The notes beneath the pieces were generated by a model, which worked only from the letters and a program-made list of their open reading frames with translations, was not told the origin of the DNA and did not search any database. DNA of 64,000 nucleotides from contig JAQOTA010000046.1 in assembly GCA_029532415.1 (NCBI GenBank), positions 2,108,001-2,172,000 on the forward strand. Direction: 5' to 3'. Origin of the DNA: Marasmius tenuissimus. Taxonomy: Eukaryota; Basidiomycota; Agaricomycetes; Agaricales; Marasmiaceae. Each line of letters begins with the position of its first letter. Within the stretch, counting starts at the first letter, position 1. The translations under genes were made by a program, and so were the position numbers. This document shows, piece by piece, positions 54,013 to 64,000 of this stretch.

Positions 54013-54903
54013 TGTGGATGAATGGTACGACGAGTTTTTTTACTTCCCGCTTGTTTCCATATCACTATTTCGTTGTCTATGTATGTTGTATCAAGGTTCG
54101 CTTGTTTTGAACGTGTTTTCCGACGAGAGCAGGGATTTGGAAGTACAGAGTGTAGGTGGAGCGCAAAGCACGTTTATAGGCTACAATCTCGCTAGTCATG
54201 AATCGACGACTATCTAGGTAGTAAAGTCCACTCCTTTCAGTATGCATTCTGGTCACCTCCCACCCAGCCTCAACGTTCAACAGCCTGGGTTACAACACAC
54301 CCCGAAACAAGCGAATACGCCGTGTCGCGATCGATAGAAGTCATGATTGTCAATTTCCTCGTGTTCTCAACGTTCATCTCGCCTATCTGAGTAGGAAACC
54401 GCTACTCACTAGCACTGTAAAAGTCACCGTATGAACTATTCTTATCGTTCACGATTCATATATGGTGCTGGGCGTCTTGAGCTATCTTGGGCTCTCCCTC
54501 AGCTAGAAGCTTGTCCTGTAACCTTGGGGATCACTACAAACGAAGCTGTTGTGATCCAAATTTAATTTTTCCAAGGGAGCACAGTTCTAATCAGCGCGTT
54601 GACAGAACGCGTCGCGTCGGTTCGCGTGTCAAAGCAGTACCCGAGGGCTGCCTCGAGGCAGCTGTCGTCATCTTGGCTGTATACATTAGCCGAGCACCCT
54701 TTTTACGGTGTTCGTCTCGAATCTCAATTCCTCAAAAACAACCCAACAAACAAAGCAGCGAGAAGCCCGAGTTCGTTTCGGGTTGCAAGTCGCAACAGGC
54801 ATAAGGAACGCGGTCCGGCCACAAGCCGGTTCGGCGTTTCCCGTTTCGTTGGATTTAAAGGAATAATTGTGATCGTACGTTGTTGGGTATAGACTGTATC
54901 ATT
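54013..54903. other. Intergenic
   Basis: No gene was found. A 16-bp perfect palindrome, GCTGCCTCGAGGCAGC, lies near 54646-54661. The last 100 bases are the promoter and leader of the BAR-SH3 gene. Confidence 0.5.
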
Positions 54904-57712
54904 ATGGCCAGCAAACAGGTACGTGGTCCTTCTCCCTTCGATTCTTTCCGTTGATGTGATTTCCTTGATTGTGTAGTTGGGAAAATTGAGACAGGTTAGT
55001 AGTTTCTGATGAGTCTCTGGGAAGTTTCGTATAGAGTGTACTGATGAATTCATTCTGTGATTGCTGCCTTTCATTTCACGCCCTTGGTTCTTTCGTGCAT
55101 GTTACCTGGCACTACCTCCCGGGCTGTCAAATCTAATCACATTCAACCCTCGGCATTTTGGACATCCAACAACGACTGACATCCAAATTACATCGCTCAG
55201 TGGGCTGGAGAAGTTATCTCATCCAGAGAGAAGACGGTCTTGTCGGAAGAATTCCAAGAGCTGGAGAGGGATGTCGAGTTGAGAAGGTCTGGCAATGAAC
55301 GGTACGTTCTTATCGTCATTCGTTCCTCTCGTTCCACCTTGATTGACGGTTTCATCTTCGACTTACAGATTATACTTTGCTTGCGATGCCTACCATCATT
55401 CTCTCAAAAAGAAGAAAGATTGTCTTGCGCTAGACGACCCCGAGAAGTTATTACCGATTGATATACTGGGGATTGTAATGATAACACACGGGGAGGAATG
55501 CGGGGAGTCGACGTTGGGTACGTTTCATCTTCATCTACCAACCTTTGCCTTCTCTACCTCTCTCGAATCATCACGCTCATTGCATATCTTCACTTTCATT
55601 TCTATCTTGCATATGTAGGAACCAGCCTCGTCAAACTCGGAAGGGCACATTGCAAAGTGGCCACGTTACAAGAAGGTTACGCATTAACGTTTCGAGACAC
55701 CTATATGTCATCCATCGAGAAGTTTGGGGATGAGATCAAGGAGTATGACCAAATGAGAAAGAAGCTCGACAGTCGCAGGTGAGCTGTGATCATTTGGAAC
55801 TGCCATACTCCAGATGAACTCATACTCGTACCGCGTCCTCGCAGACTTAGCTATGATGCAGCACTGTCGAAGGCGGAGAAGTTGAAAACTTCGAAGAAAG
55901 ACAAGGAAAAGAAGGAAGCCGAAGACGAAATGGAGAAGGCTCAGGCGCGGTAGTACGTATACGTCTATTATCGATCTTTGAAGCGAACTTTTGAGCTGAT
56001 ACATTCACTTTGTCTTCCTTTGTAGCGAGGAAGCTATGGAAGACGTTCGTGCGCACATGGACCATATACAAGCGTACGAGATCGACCAAATGCGCGAGCT
56101 CACCGCGTTATTGGACGTCGAACTTGACTTTGTAGAGAAGTACGCGGAAGTGTTGAGGGAGGTTAAGAAAGAGTGGCCTAGTATCAGGTATGTCGCCTCG
56201 GGACAATATTTCAAGCCTCTCTAAACTCTGGTCCTTTTTAGTTCCGTTCGTCCCGCTACAAGGACCAATGGGATCCTGAAGTCTAAGGAGAAGGGACGGA
56301 AGGCAAGCGTGAAGAGGGCCACATCCACTACTCGTTCCACGGGCCATTCTACCGCTGTAGAATCGGCTGACGAGGATGACGAAGACGAGACCAGAAGCGC
56401 GGTCTCTCGTCCTTCATCACGTCGATCCTCAGTCGCACACCACCGTTCAGACTCATTCAGCACCAACAAGTCTCGTTCTCGACCTTCGTCGAGAGCTTCT
56501 AGAAAACGCGCGGACAGCACTGTCGACCAAGACAAGGCTGACAAGGCTTCTACGAAGCGGATGAGTATGGCTGGGTTTATGGGCTCGTTCTCGGGGAGGG
56601 GGAAGAAGAAGTTTGCGAATCTAGATGATGACGAGGAATCGGTCCGAGGGGACATTCAGAATGAGGAAGGAGGGGATATGACGGCTTCTCCTGTGCAGAG
56701 TCACAAGTCATTCACTTCTTCGAAAGGAGGAAGACCTAGGACGCATAGCAAGAGCAAGTCAGAGCAATACTCGGGGTCTGCGTCTGGGACGGGTTCTCCT
56801 GGGTTCTTGTCCAAATTACAATCCCATATGAAGGATAGCAATAAGGAGAAGGAACGGGAGAGAGTCAAGGAGTGGGATAGAGATAATGAAAGAGAGGAAG
56901 AGAAGAAGATGGTACGAGCGTTGCACGATTTCTCTGGATCTTCGGACGAGCTATCGTTTAAGACCGGAGATGAGATCGTGGTGGTGAACGAGGTACTGGA
57001 TGGTTGGTGGATGGGAGAGCTCAGAGGGCGGAGAGGGTTGTTCCCTGTTCCGTATACAGAACCTGTGCCCGCCAAACCCCCTCTACCTGTTCGACCGGAT
57101 TTGGGTGGAAGTCATGGTGGATCGAATGCTGGCACGAAGCCCAAGTCGAAGGGCTCGCTGTCGGATTCGGATGATGGTGGTTACCGGTCCAGCGAGGTGG
57201 AAGACAGCGAAGTTTATGGGTCGCGTCCGTTAGCGCCTGACCATTCTCCCTTCTTCGGAGGGAGTGGGTCACTCCCTGACTCCGCGAGCTTCAGGAGCAG
57301 CCTTGCTGAGAACGACTCGCCCATCGGCGGCTCCTTCCTTAAACCATCACTCTCGAACAATTCGCGTGCTATTGGAAACACTTCGACCACCTCGACTAAC
57401 TCCGTCACTTCATCTGCGTCGTCTTCCCCTCCCATACCCTATACGCCTTACAACAAACAGGAGACCACACCGAAGAAAGTACCGCCTCCACCGCCTCCAA
57501 GACGGTCGACCGGGAATCTGTTGTCTGTTGCGACCCCGCCTATACCCCCTCGACGACCAGGACCGACGAGAACTCAATCTTCTTCGGGGTCGTTACCTCA
57601 GTATTTCCCTTCGACGGGGTCGATGAGTAGTCATGACGGAGGATACGACGTCTCCCCGTTCGATAGTGCGACGGAGTTGTCTGGGACCGCGAAGAAGAGT
57701 AGTCCGTTCTAA
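54904..57712 (+). CDS. BAR-SH3 protein
   Basis: Eight exons give 727 aa: 54904-54918, 54977-54994, 55201-55301, 55369-55517, 55619-55778, 55845-55952, 56026-56187 and 56242-57712. The first two exons are only 15 and 18 nt (MASKQ, LGKLRQ). Residues about 10-260 form a helical BAR-type membrane-curving domain (WAGEVISSREKTVLSEEFQE, GESTLGTSLVKLGRAHCKVA, TLQEGYALTFRDTYMSSIEK, ALLDVELDFVEKYAEVLREV). A long Ser/Arg- and Lys/Glu-rich linker follows. The SH3 domain is near residues 470-525 (RALHDFSGSSDELSFKTGDE, WWMGELRGRRGLFPVPY). The tail is Ser/Pro-rich with polyproline (KVPPPPPPRR). By family, such proteins act in actin, endocytosis and secretion sites at the plasma membrane. The polyproline could bind SH3 domains in cis or trans. 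Confidence 0.92.
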
Positions 57713-58717
57713 TGTAGGAGTTGTTGACATATGGCTTCCTCTTCCTCTACTAGCTATACATGTTGTTTATGCTTCATGATCTGTTGTTTCTGTCTTGGAT
57801 ATACCACTACATATGTTACAGCGTTTGGTTAGTAATACTTGCATACATTTCATTGTAGTTCTATCACAATGGATATCTCTATTCGAGGTTATCGCAGTGG
57901 AAAACATATTCGGAGATGGGGAATTTATTCGACTTCATGATACTTCGATTCGCCTTGGTACTACGCTGTCACTGACCGGTGTCGAGGCCTGACTGCTGCT
58001 GGCAGTGCCAACGATCGATGGCAAACTCGGCGCCAGTGTTGTTGTACTCCAGGAGGATCCCAAGAACGGAGTACCAACGAGCAACCTGCCGTTAAGACGT
58101 GGGGTTCGACGAGGAGAATTGAAGAACTCCGGAGAAAATTGGCACGCGTTGCATATCCAGCTGACTCTGTGCTGGGCACCGGGCCGTGGCACCTCGCACA
58201 AGGAAGTTTTAAAATCCAAGTCAACCTTCACGAGTTCACTTCGGTTTGATCTGCGATACTGGTTGAATCGTGTCCAAGCTGTGGCGACTTCTACCAAGCT
58301 TGCATGGGCCCTGGTCAAAGCAAGGTTTACTGGCAGCTTGACCAGCTTCAGGAAATCTCCCACGACTTGCATTCCTCTTTCACTTGAACCACCACCATAT
58401 GTGTACCAATTCTCAAGTGCAACAGCCTCTGCAGACTCTTTTGCGTACGTTCAGTCTTGCTGTCACAGATCTTCTTGATCTTGGAACATTTATAGCTATT
58501 CTCCGCGTGATTCTCACACAATCTCCATCGGTGTCCAGCCGGCGAAGGCTCTAAAATCGCTGGCAGCTCATGAAATAGGAAAGTTCACATGCAGGATAAA
58601 ATTGCAGCACGTATTCCGACATAGACTCAGTTCGCCATCAATGGAAAGTTCTGGATCGATTCGACCGCCCAGAACCTATAAAGTAGCTCTGCGTACAAGT
58701 CATCTCAAGTCGGAACG
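57713..58717. promoter_or_regulatory. 3' flank of BAR-SH3 gene and GH28-1 promoter
   Basis: About 58110-58690 is conserved, in the same order, with about 61890-62460 upstream of the second GH28 gene. The shared promoter therefore spans at least 550 bp and was copied with the gene. A TATAAA box (58677-58682) lies 41 bp before the ATG. The open frames in this block are not supported as genes because they are not kept in the second copy. Confidence 0.65.
58677..58682 (+). promoter_or_regulatory. TATA box of GH28-1
   Basis: TATAAA begins 41 bp upstream of the ATG, in a context (TATAAAGTAGCTCTGCG) matching that of the second GH28 gene, where the spacing is identical. Confidence 0.7.
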
Positions 58718-60093
58718 ATGTGCCGACTCATACGCTTCGCTACGATCTTGACCTCCTTCGTCTATGCAGCGGCATACCCATCTACTCCGGCGAGACGTGC
58801 AACATGTACCGTTGACTCTGCTGGAAGCGACAGTATTGACGATGTACCAGCTATCGAGGCCGCAATGAAGAGCTGTGGAAACGGTGGAATCATCCTGCTT
58901 CCTGCTGGAAAGACTTTTCTGATTCAGTCGACATGGGACTTCACTGGGTGCACCAACTGCGAGGTCCAAATCGAGGGGACGTTGAAGTTGTCAGATGATG
59001 ATCTCGACTCCTGGGATCATGTGAAGGGGGCGATTTTGTTGACGAACGTCACCGGTGCTACCATCCATTCCAAAACAGGATCTGGCGTTTTTGAAGGCAA
59101 CGGGGTAGCTTTTTGGCAAAGTATATTCTGTTCTCCTTATTCCTTGGGACCGATCTCATTCCCTCTCCGGTTTTTAGAGTTTGCCGCCGACAACTCATTC
59201 AAACGACCATCATTGTTGTATATCTCAGGCGGCTCAAACATAACCGTCGAGAATCTCGAGTTCAGGGACCCTCCAAACGTTTTCCAGTACGTCACGGATG
59301 GGGCCACGAACATCCTATATCGTGGCCTGAACCTGAACGCGACTCCGAAGGACGGCGCGACACCCAAGAATACGGACGGTTTCGACGTAGTAAAAGCTAC
59401 GTTCGTGACGATCGCCGACACCAAGGTCATCAATCAAGATGACTGCGTCGCGTTCAAACCCGGAAGCAGCTTTGTAACCGTCACCAACATCACCTGCAGT
59501 GGCTCCCATGGCCTATCGGTTGGCAGCCTTGCGAAGAGCGAAAACGATGTGGTATGTAGCGCCTTCCCGGCCTGGCCCACCCAATCATGGACTCACCTTC
59601 TGGCATCCTAGGTTACGAATATCTTCGTGGATGGTGCCACGATGATAGACTCAAACAAAGCTACCGGTATCAAGCTATACGATGGGACGCCCGGGCACGG
59701 CTTTGCTACCGTTCGGAACGTCACCTTCCAGAATATCGAAGTTCAGAACAGTGAATATGCGGCACAAATCTTGAGCTGCTACGATAACAAGGGAACGTGT
59801 ATTGTGAGCAACCATACCATTGATGGTGTATACTGGAAGGGTATCAGAGGCACGACGTAAGTGACCTATTGCCGTTATGCAAAGTGATTCTGGCTCAACA
59901 GCAACAACACGTTCTGACCAGCGCAACGAAGTTTGACCCAAATGTGGCGAACCTGAATTGTCCAGGGGAAGGAATATGTAACATTTTCTTCGAGGATTTC
60001 ACGGTCAAAGCGCCATCTGGAAAGGCAAACGTACTTTGTTCTGGGGTTGATAGCGACCTCGGAGTGGCTTGTAGCGGAAGTGCCTCAGGGTGA
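58718..60093 (+). CDS. GH28 pectinase, copy 1 (exo-polygalacturonase-like)
   Basis: Four exons, 58718-59120, 59178-59551, 59612-59856 and 59922-60093, give 397 aa. A secretion signal begins the protein (RFATILTSFVYAAAYPS), so it should act outside the cell on the galacturonan backbone of pectin. Catalytic GH28 motifs are visible: NTDGFD, NQDDC (paired Asp), GSHGLSVGS (His) and, later, TGIKLYDG in the place of the usual R-I-K. The Arg is replaced by Gly, while the Lys is kept. SEYAAQILSCY and a C-terminal Cys-rich region follow. Introns 1 (57 nt) and 2 (60 nt) could be read through but are confirmed by the second copy. It is convergent with the pectin methylesterase gene. An exo-acting or xylogalacturonan-type specificity is possible; I cannot decide. 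Confidence 0.92.
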
Positions 60094-60459
60094 ATATATA
60101 CATATTGGGAAGAGTGGCACTTAGCCGTGTTATTCTTCAATACAGAGATGGTTGTCTCAACTCCAATGGACCATTAGATACACTCGTGTTCACTCAAGTC
60201 TGGTAAACTTAACGCGCCGTGTGGCTTTCGCATTTCCTGAGGACAACATAAGGCCTGGCACCGTTGAATATTCATGTGTGAACTGCTTCGTCCTTCGCGG
60301 GGAGTTGAGTATGTAGCTACGTTGCGAGATTTTCGCAATACTTCTTTCGATTGCAGTTCACGTCAATACATGTCAGCGTCGAGACGGGACGGCTATGTAG
60401 CCAATGTTGAGTTGCTCATGTTATACAGGACAACGAGAACTGGGTTGTGGGCTGTCAAG
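60094..60459. other. Intergenic between convergent genes
   Basis: These 366 bp hold the 3' flanks of GH28-1 and the pectin methylesterase. No other feature was seen. Confidence 0.6.
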
Positions 60460-61802
60460 CTAAAACGAGGTATCTATCCATGTCTTATAATCCGATCCCA
60501 AGACTATATCTTTGGTTAAGAGGGCGTTCTGCGGTGTTGTCATCTGTCGTTGCGATGTATCAGAACCAGCGCCAGTGTTTCCGAACTCCATGAAAGTCCT
60601 GAAAACAACGTATCAGCGATTACGAGTAGCCATACCAAGACGTAGAGCTCGCTCCCAACTCACGGTGTAGCACCCTCAGCCATTGTTGTCCACCCTTTCG
60701 GGTTGATCGTATCCCCAAGTTCTGTGCGCTGATAAACAACCCTTGCCAAAACCCTCCAAGGTCTTCCCAAGAAGACTTTCCCAGTCAAGCCAGAAACAGA
60801 GCTTGTCACCTTTGAGCTGTCGATCACATAGTAACCTGGGTCGTCTGGCATTTCTCGGGAATTGGCAGTGATAGCGCCACCTGCACCATTGTTGGACAGA
60901 GTACATTCCCCGAACCAAGCCGAGGCCTTCCCGTAAATGTAATCGATTGCACCTTCGATGAGGCAGTTGGAATAGTATTGGACTCCACTGACGTCGGCCA
61001 ATAAAGTGTCCTGTAGGTTTGCGAAAACAGGGTAAGCGGTAAATCCACAGGATAGTAAGGGTACGTGAGCATTCACCTGATAACCAGTGATATACAGACC
61101 GTAGAACCCTTGTTTCGTACCTCGAGCAGACAGCGCGGTGGCTTGTTTGCCTGGCCCATAAGTGTTGGCAATATTCAGGTTGTACAGCCTGAGGTTTGCT
61201 TTCTGGGCTCGAACGGTGGCACAACCGTCGTTGCCACCATTGTCCTGAGCGTTCAGGTTGTTAGTTATCGTGACTTCGTTGGTCTTCCAGTCACCGCCAC
61301 TAGATACACACCGTTAGCAAGGTAAGAACCAGAACCCAAGAGTGAGCATCACCTCGTAGCGTATCCGTAGATTGTCAAAGGTCCGCCTGGGTACCAAAAT
61401 CCGAGGTTAAGGGCTGTTCGGCGGCGAACTACAAAGATACGAACCATAACCAATAACAACCTGCTCCTTGTACGTTCCTACAGCGGGGATATAGTGATTG
61501 AGATACGTTGTAAGGCAAAGATTGTGACCAGAAAGATACCTGGGTAGATGAATATGGTCCTGTTGGAAGATCCCGATCCCAAGGATGCGACTGCAGCACT
61601 GACTGTGCTAATGGGGCAAAGTGAGTTGGCAGGAGTTCTCCCAGAGACATGCAGCCACTACTGATTACCTGTACTCGCCAGACTTAGTACCAGATTGTCG
61701 AACAATGACAGCTCCCAAAGGCGGCGTAGTCAAAGCAAACGATAGCGAGAACAGTGAAGCGAGAAGGGTCCAGTGCAGCAATAGGGTGGAAGATTTCTTC
61801 AT
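60460..61802 (-). CDS. Pectin methylesterase (CE8)
   Basis: Seven exons, 61802-61669, 61607-61540, 61477-61445, 61386-61353, 61299-61077, 61010-60664 and 60598-60460, give 325 aa. Exons 3 and 4 are only 33 and 34 nt. A signal peptide (MKKSSTLLLHWTLLASLFSL) leads into TVSAAVASLGSGSSNRTIFI and YPGTYKEQVVIGYG. CE8 catalytic motifs follow: GYQDTLLAD (Gln-Asp), GAIDYIYGKASAWFG (second Asp, in place of the usual GxxDFIFG) and VFLGRPWR (Arg/Trp). The enzyme removes methyl groups from pectin, producing the galacturonan that GH28 enzymes cut, which fits its position between two GH28 genes. Its start faces that of GH28-2 across 684 bp. It appears complete and functional. Confidence 0.93.
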
Positions 61803-62486
61803 GCTGAGCAGAGGAGAGAAAAACGAACAGATTTTGGAACGTTAACCTGTAAAGTATTATATTTAACCTGGCTACCCACTCGCTTTCATGCTGCGTATTG
61901 TCCACGATGATTTGAAAAACCCCGGAAAAAGCTGGCATGCGTTGTGTTTCCAGCTGATGTGTTTCGTCGGACCGTCGGACCTTTCACATAGAAGTTCGAT
62001 CCACCCATGAGTTGATTTGATACTGAACTGTTTGAGCCAAATTCAAGCTGCGGCGACCTCAACTAATGTTGCATGGATGATGGAGGTCAAAGTGAAAGTC
62101 GCATCACGACAGTGAAATAGCCTATAGGCTCCGATGAATTCCCACGACTCTTCCACTACCACCATGTTCAACTTTCACGACGCAATCACTGCTATCTTGC
62201 ACTACATTCAGTCCCAATTTAGTCATAAGTCATCTTTGCCTTACCGTTGTCACTCTTCTCCGCACAATTTCCGACGGGTTTCACCCGACGATCATTCTAA
62301 ATTTCGATCCATGCAATGGGATCCAACGTTCACATTGAGGATAAACTTAGCACGCGCACCGGCGAATATCTAGCCTAGCAGCACGACGTCGATGATACCA
62401 GGGATAAACCGAAGATCATCTCATGATCGACCACTGTGCAGCACTTATAAAGTACCTCTGCGTACCGGTCAGGTCAGCTTGGAACG
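61803..62486. promoter_or_regulatory. Divergent promoter of pectin methylesterase and GH28-2
   Basis: This 684-bp stretch separates two oppositely reading pectinase genes, suggesting co-regulation. On the GH28-2 side it is homologous to the GH28-1 promoter. On the esterase side, the minus strand has an A/T-rich TATAATA-like box (about 61856-61862), about 55 bp before the start. I did not identify specific activator sites. Confidence 0.6.
62446..62451 (+). promoter_or_regulatory. TATA box of GH28-2
   Basis: TATAAA begins 41 bp before the ATG, the same spacing and context (TATAAAGTACCTCTGCG) as in GH28-1. Confidence 0.7.
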
Positions 62487-63862
62487 ATGTACCAACTCAT
62501 ACGGGTCGCCACGATCTTCACCTCCTTCCTCTATGCAGCGGCATATCCATCCGCCCCGACGAAACGTGCAACATGTACTGTTGCTTCCGCTGGTAGTGCC
62601 AGCACTGACGACGTACCAGTGATCGAGGCTGCGATCAAGAGTTGCGGAAACGGTGGAATCATTCTGATTCCTGCTGGGAAGACTTTTATGATTCGGTCTA
62701 CGTTGGATTTCACTGGGTGTACCAATTGCGAAGTCCAAATTGAGGGGACATTGAAGATGTCGGATGATACCAACTTCTGGAATGGTGTGAGAGCAGCGAT
62801 CCTCTTGACGAACATCAATGGTGCTACCGTCCATTCCACAACGGGATCAGGCGTCGTTGATGGTAATGGTGTACCGTTCTGGCAGAGTATGTTCCAGTGC
62901 TCTTATCCTCCGTCGTAGATCTCATCAAGTTTTGCTTTCCCCTCAGAATTTGCCTCAGACAGCTCGTTCAAGCGACCGACTTTGATGTATATCTCAGGTG
63001 GCTCCAAAATAACCGTCGAAAATCTCCAGTTCAAGAACCCTCCGAACGTGTTTCACTCCGTCACGGATGGTGCTACGAACGTCGTGTATCGCGGCCTTAA
63101 CCTGAACGCGACTCCGAAGGACGGCGCGACACCCAAGAATACGGACGGTTTCGACGTAGGAAAGTCCACGACGGTAACGATTGCCAACACCAAGGTCACC
63201 AATCAAGATGACTGTGTCGCATTCAAACCCGGATGCAACCTTGTAACCGTCACCAACATCACTTGCACCGGTTCGCATGGCCTCTCAGTCGGCAGCCTTG
63301 CAAAGGGCGGAGACGATGTGGTATGTAGCGTCGTCTCACTCTTATTTTCTCGTCCATTGTGGGCTCACCTTCCCTCCTAGGTTACGAATGTCATCGTAAA
63401 TGGTGCCACCATGATAGACTCAACGAAAGCCACTGGTATCAAGCTTTACGATGGAGCGTCCGGGCATGGTGTCGCTACCGTCCGGAACGTCACCTTCCAG
63501 AATATTGACGTCCAAAACTGCGAATATGCGGCACAGATTCAGAGCTGCTATGGGGCTGATTCGGGAAGCTGTGTTGCGAGTAAACATACCGTTGATGGTG
63601 TGTATTGGAAGGGGATTAGAGGCACGACGTAAGTGAAACAATACCGTCATGCGAAGTTTACCTGGCTCAAAAGCAGCATACCTTGTTCAGCGCCACGAAG
63701 TTTGACCCAACCGTAGCGAACATGAACTGTCCGGCGTCAGGAACGTGTAACATTTTCTTCCAGGATTTCACGGTCAAGGCGCCATCCGGAAAAGCGAACG
63801 TACTTTGTTCTGCCGTTGATAGTAATCTTGGAGTGTCTTGTAGTGGAAGTGCTTCAGGATGA
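62487..63862 (+). CDS. GH28 pectinase, copy 2
   Basis: Four exons, 62487-62886, 62947-63320, 63381-63628 and 63691-63862, give 397 aa, exactly the length of copy 1. The signal peptide (VATIFTSFLYAAAYPS) and motifs NTDGFD, NQDDC, GSHGLSVGS and TGIKLYDG are all conserved, including the missing Arg in the fourth motif. Most changes are silent or conservative, so both copies look under selection. Intron positions and phases are identical. It is a tandem paralog in the same orientation, with the pectin methylesterase gene in between. Small coding differences (for example SCYGADSGSC against SCYDNKGTC) may tune specificity. Confidence 0.93.
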
Positions 63863-64000
63863 ATGAATGCTGGAACCCGTGATGCTTTTTTGATTCGTCG
63901 CTGTGATCACCATCAGATCGTTAAGTCAAGATTGACGAGACAGCTGTTGAGACTCCGCCGGACCATAAATCTCAAACGAGGGCATAAGTAGACGTTGAGG

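Noticed and set aside
57935..58480. Long open frames on both strands in the GH28-1 promoter
   Set aside because: The homologous promoter of GH28-2 does not keep these frames open, so they are not coding.
1..64000. CRISPR arrays, rRNA genes, bacterial operons or origins
   Set aside because: None was seen. Gene structure with many short spliceosomal introns shows a eukaryotic (fungal) nuclear sequence.

Overview
The window reads as nuclear DNA of a mushroom-forming fungus (Basidiomycota, Agaricomycetes). Almost every gene is cut by several 48-70 nt GT-AG introns. The gene families (an ETT1-type TPR protein, BAF60/SWIB, an F-box/WD40/UIM protein, a CYP63-like P450, NACHT proteins, and a three-member family starting MGQ(H/R)HQ) are typical of that class. 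All gene models below are my own splicing by eye. In multi-exon models the exon lengths sum to a multiple of three unless a frame break is stated.

Layout. 1-3.6 kb: no gene recognised. 3.6-8.9 kb, mostly + strand housekeeping: a kinase-like fragment gene, an intron-containing tRNA-Cys, an F-box/WD40/UIM protein and a GFA-type zinc enzyme. 9.1-23.9 kb: three copies of the MGQ(H/R)HQ family on the minus strand, interrupted by a + strand ferric reductase gene. Copies one and two (9.1-11.0 and 22.0-23.9 kb) are intact. The third, at 14.6-21.2 kb, is broken by two inverted copies of a 2,343-bp mobile element, and the segment between those copies has been flipped. A 517-bp MITE sits just upstream of it. 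24.4-26.7 kb: a nine-exon cytochrome P450. 26.7-30.4 kb: no supported gene.

30.4-49.7 kb is the most unusual part: a large, diverged inverted duplication centred near 41.1 kb. Outward from the centre each arm carries an ETT1 3' end, a small helical protein resembling MLKL/HeLo-type N-terminal domains, and a NACHT NTPase. The left arm (minus strand) has the ETT1 gene, which carries a frameshift near its 3' end, an intact small helical gene and a NACHT gene broken by one frameshift and one nonsense codon. The right arm (plus strand) has only an ETT1 3' fragment, a helical gene that needs an alternative splice acceptor, and the only intact NACHT gene (844 aa). A third, degraded NACHT relic lies at 30.4-31.9 kb.

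50.2-57.7 kb: a short-chain dehydrogenase with a one-base frameshift, a BAF60/SWIB chromatin-remodelling subunit lacking a recognisable N-terminus, and a BAR-SH3 protein. 58.7-63.9 kb: a pectin-degradation cluster, with two near-identical 397-aa GH28 proteins flanking a CE8 pectin methylesterase. The GH28 duplication includes the promoters, and the esterase shares a divergent promoter with the second GH28 gene. Together these genes could demethylate and then depolymerise pectin outside the cell.

The two strongest leads are the flipped segment between inverted element copies (split intron 1 and target-site remnants give direct evidence) and the palindromic NACHT plus helical-protein locus.
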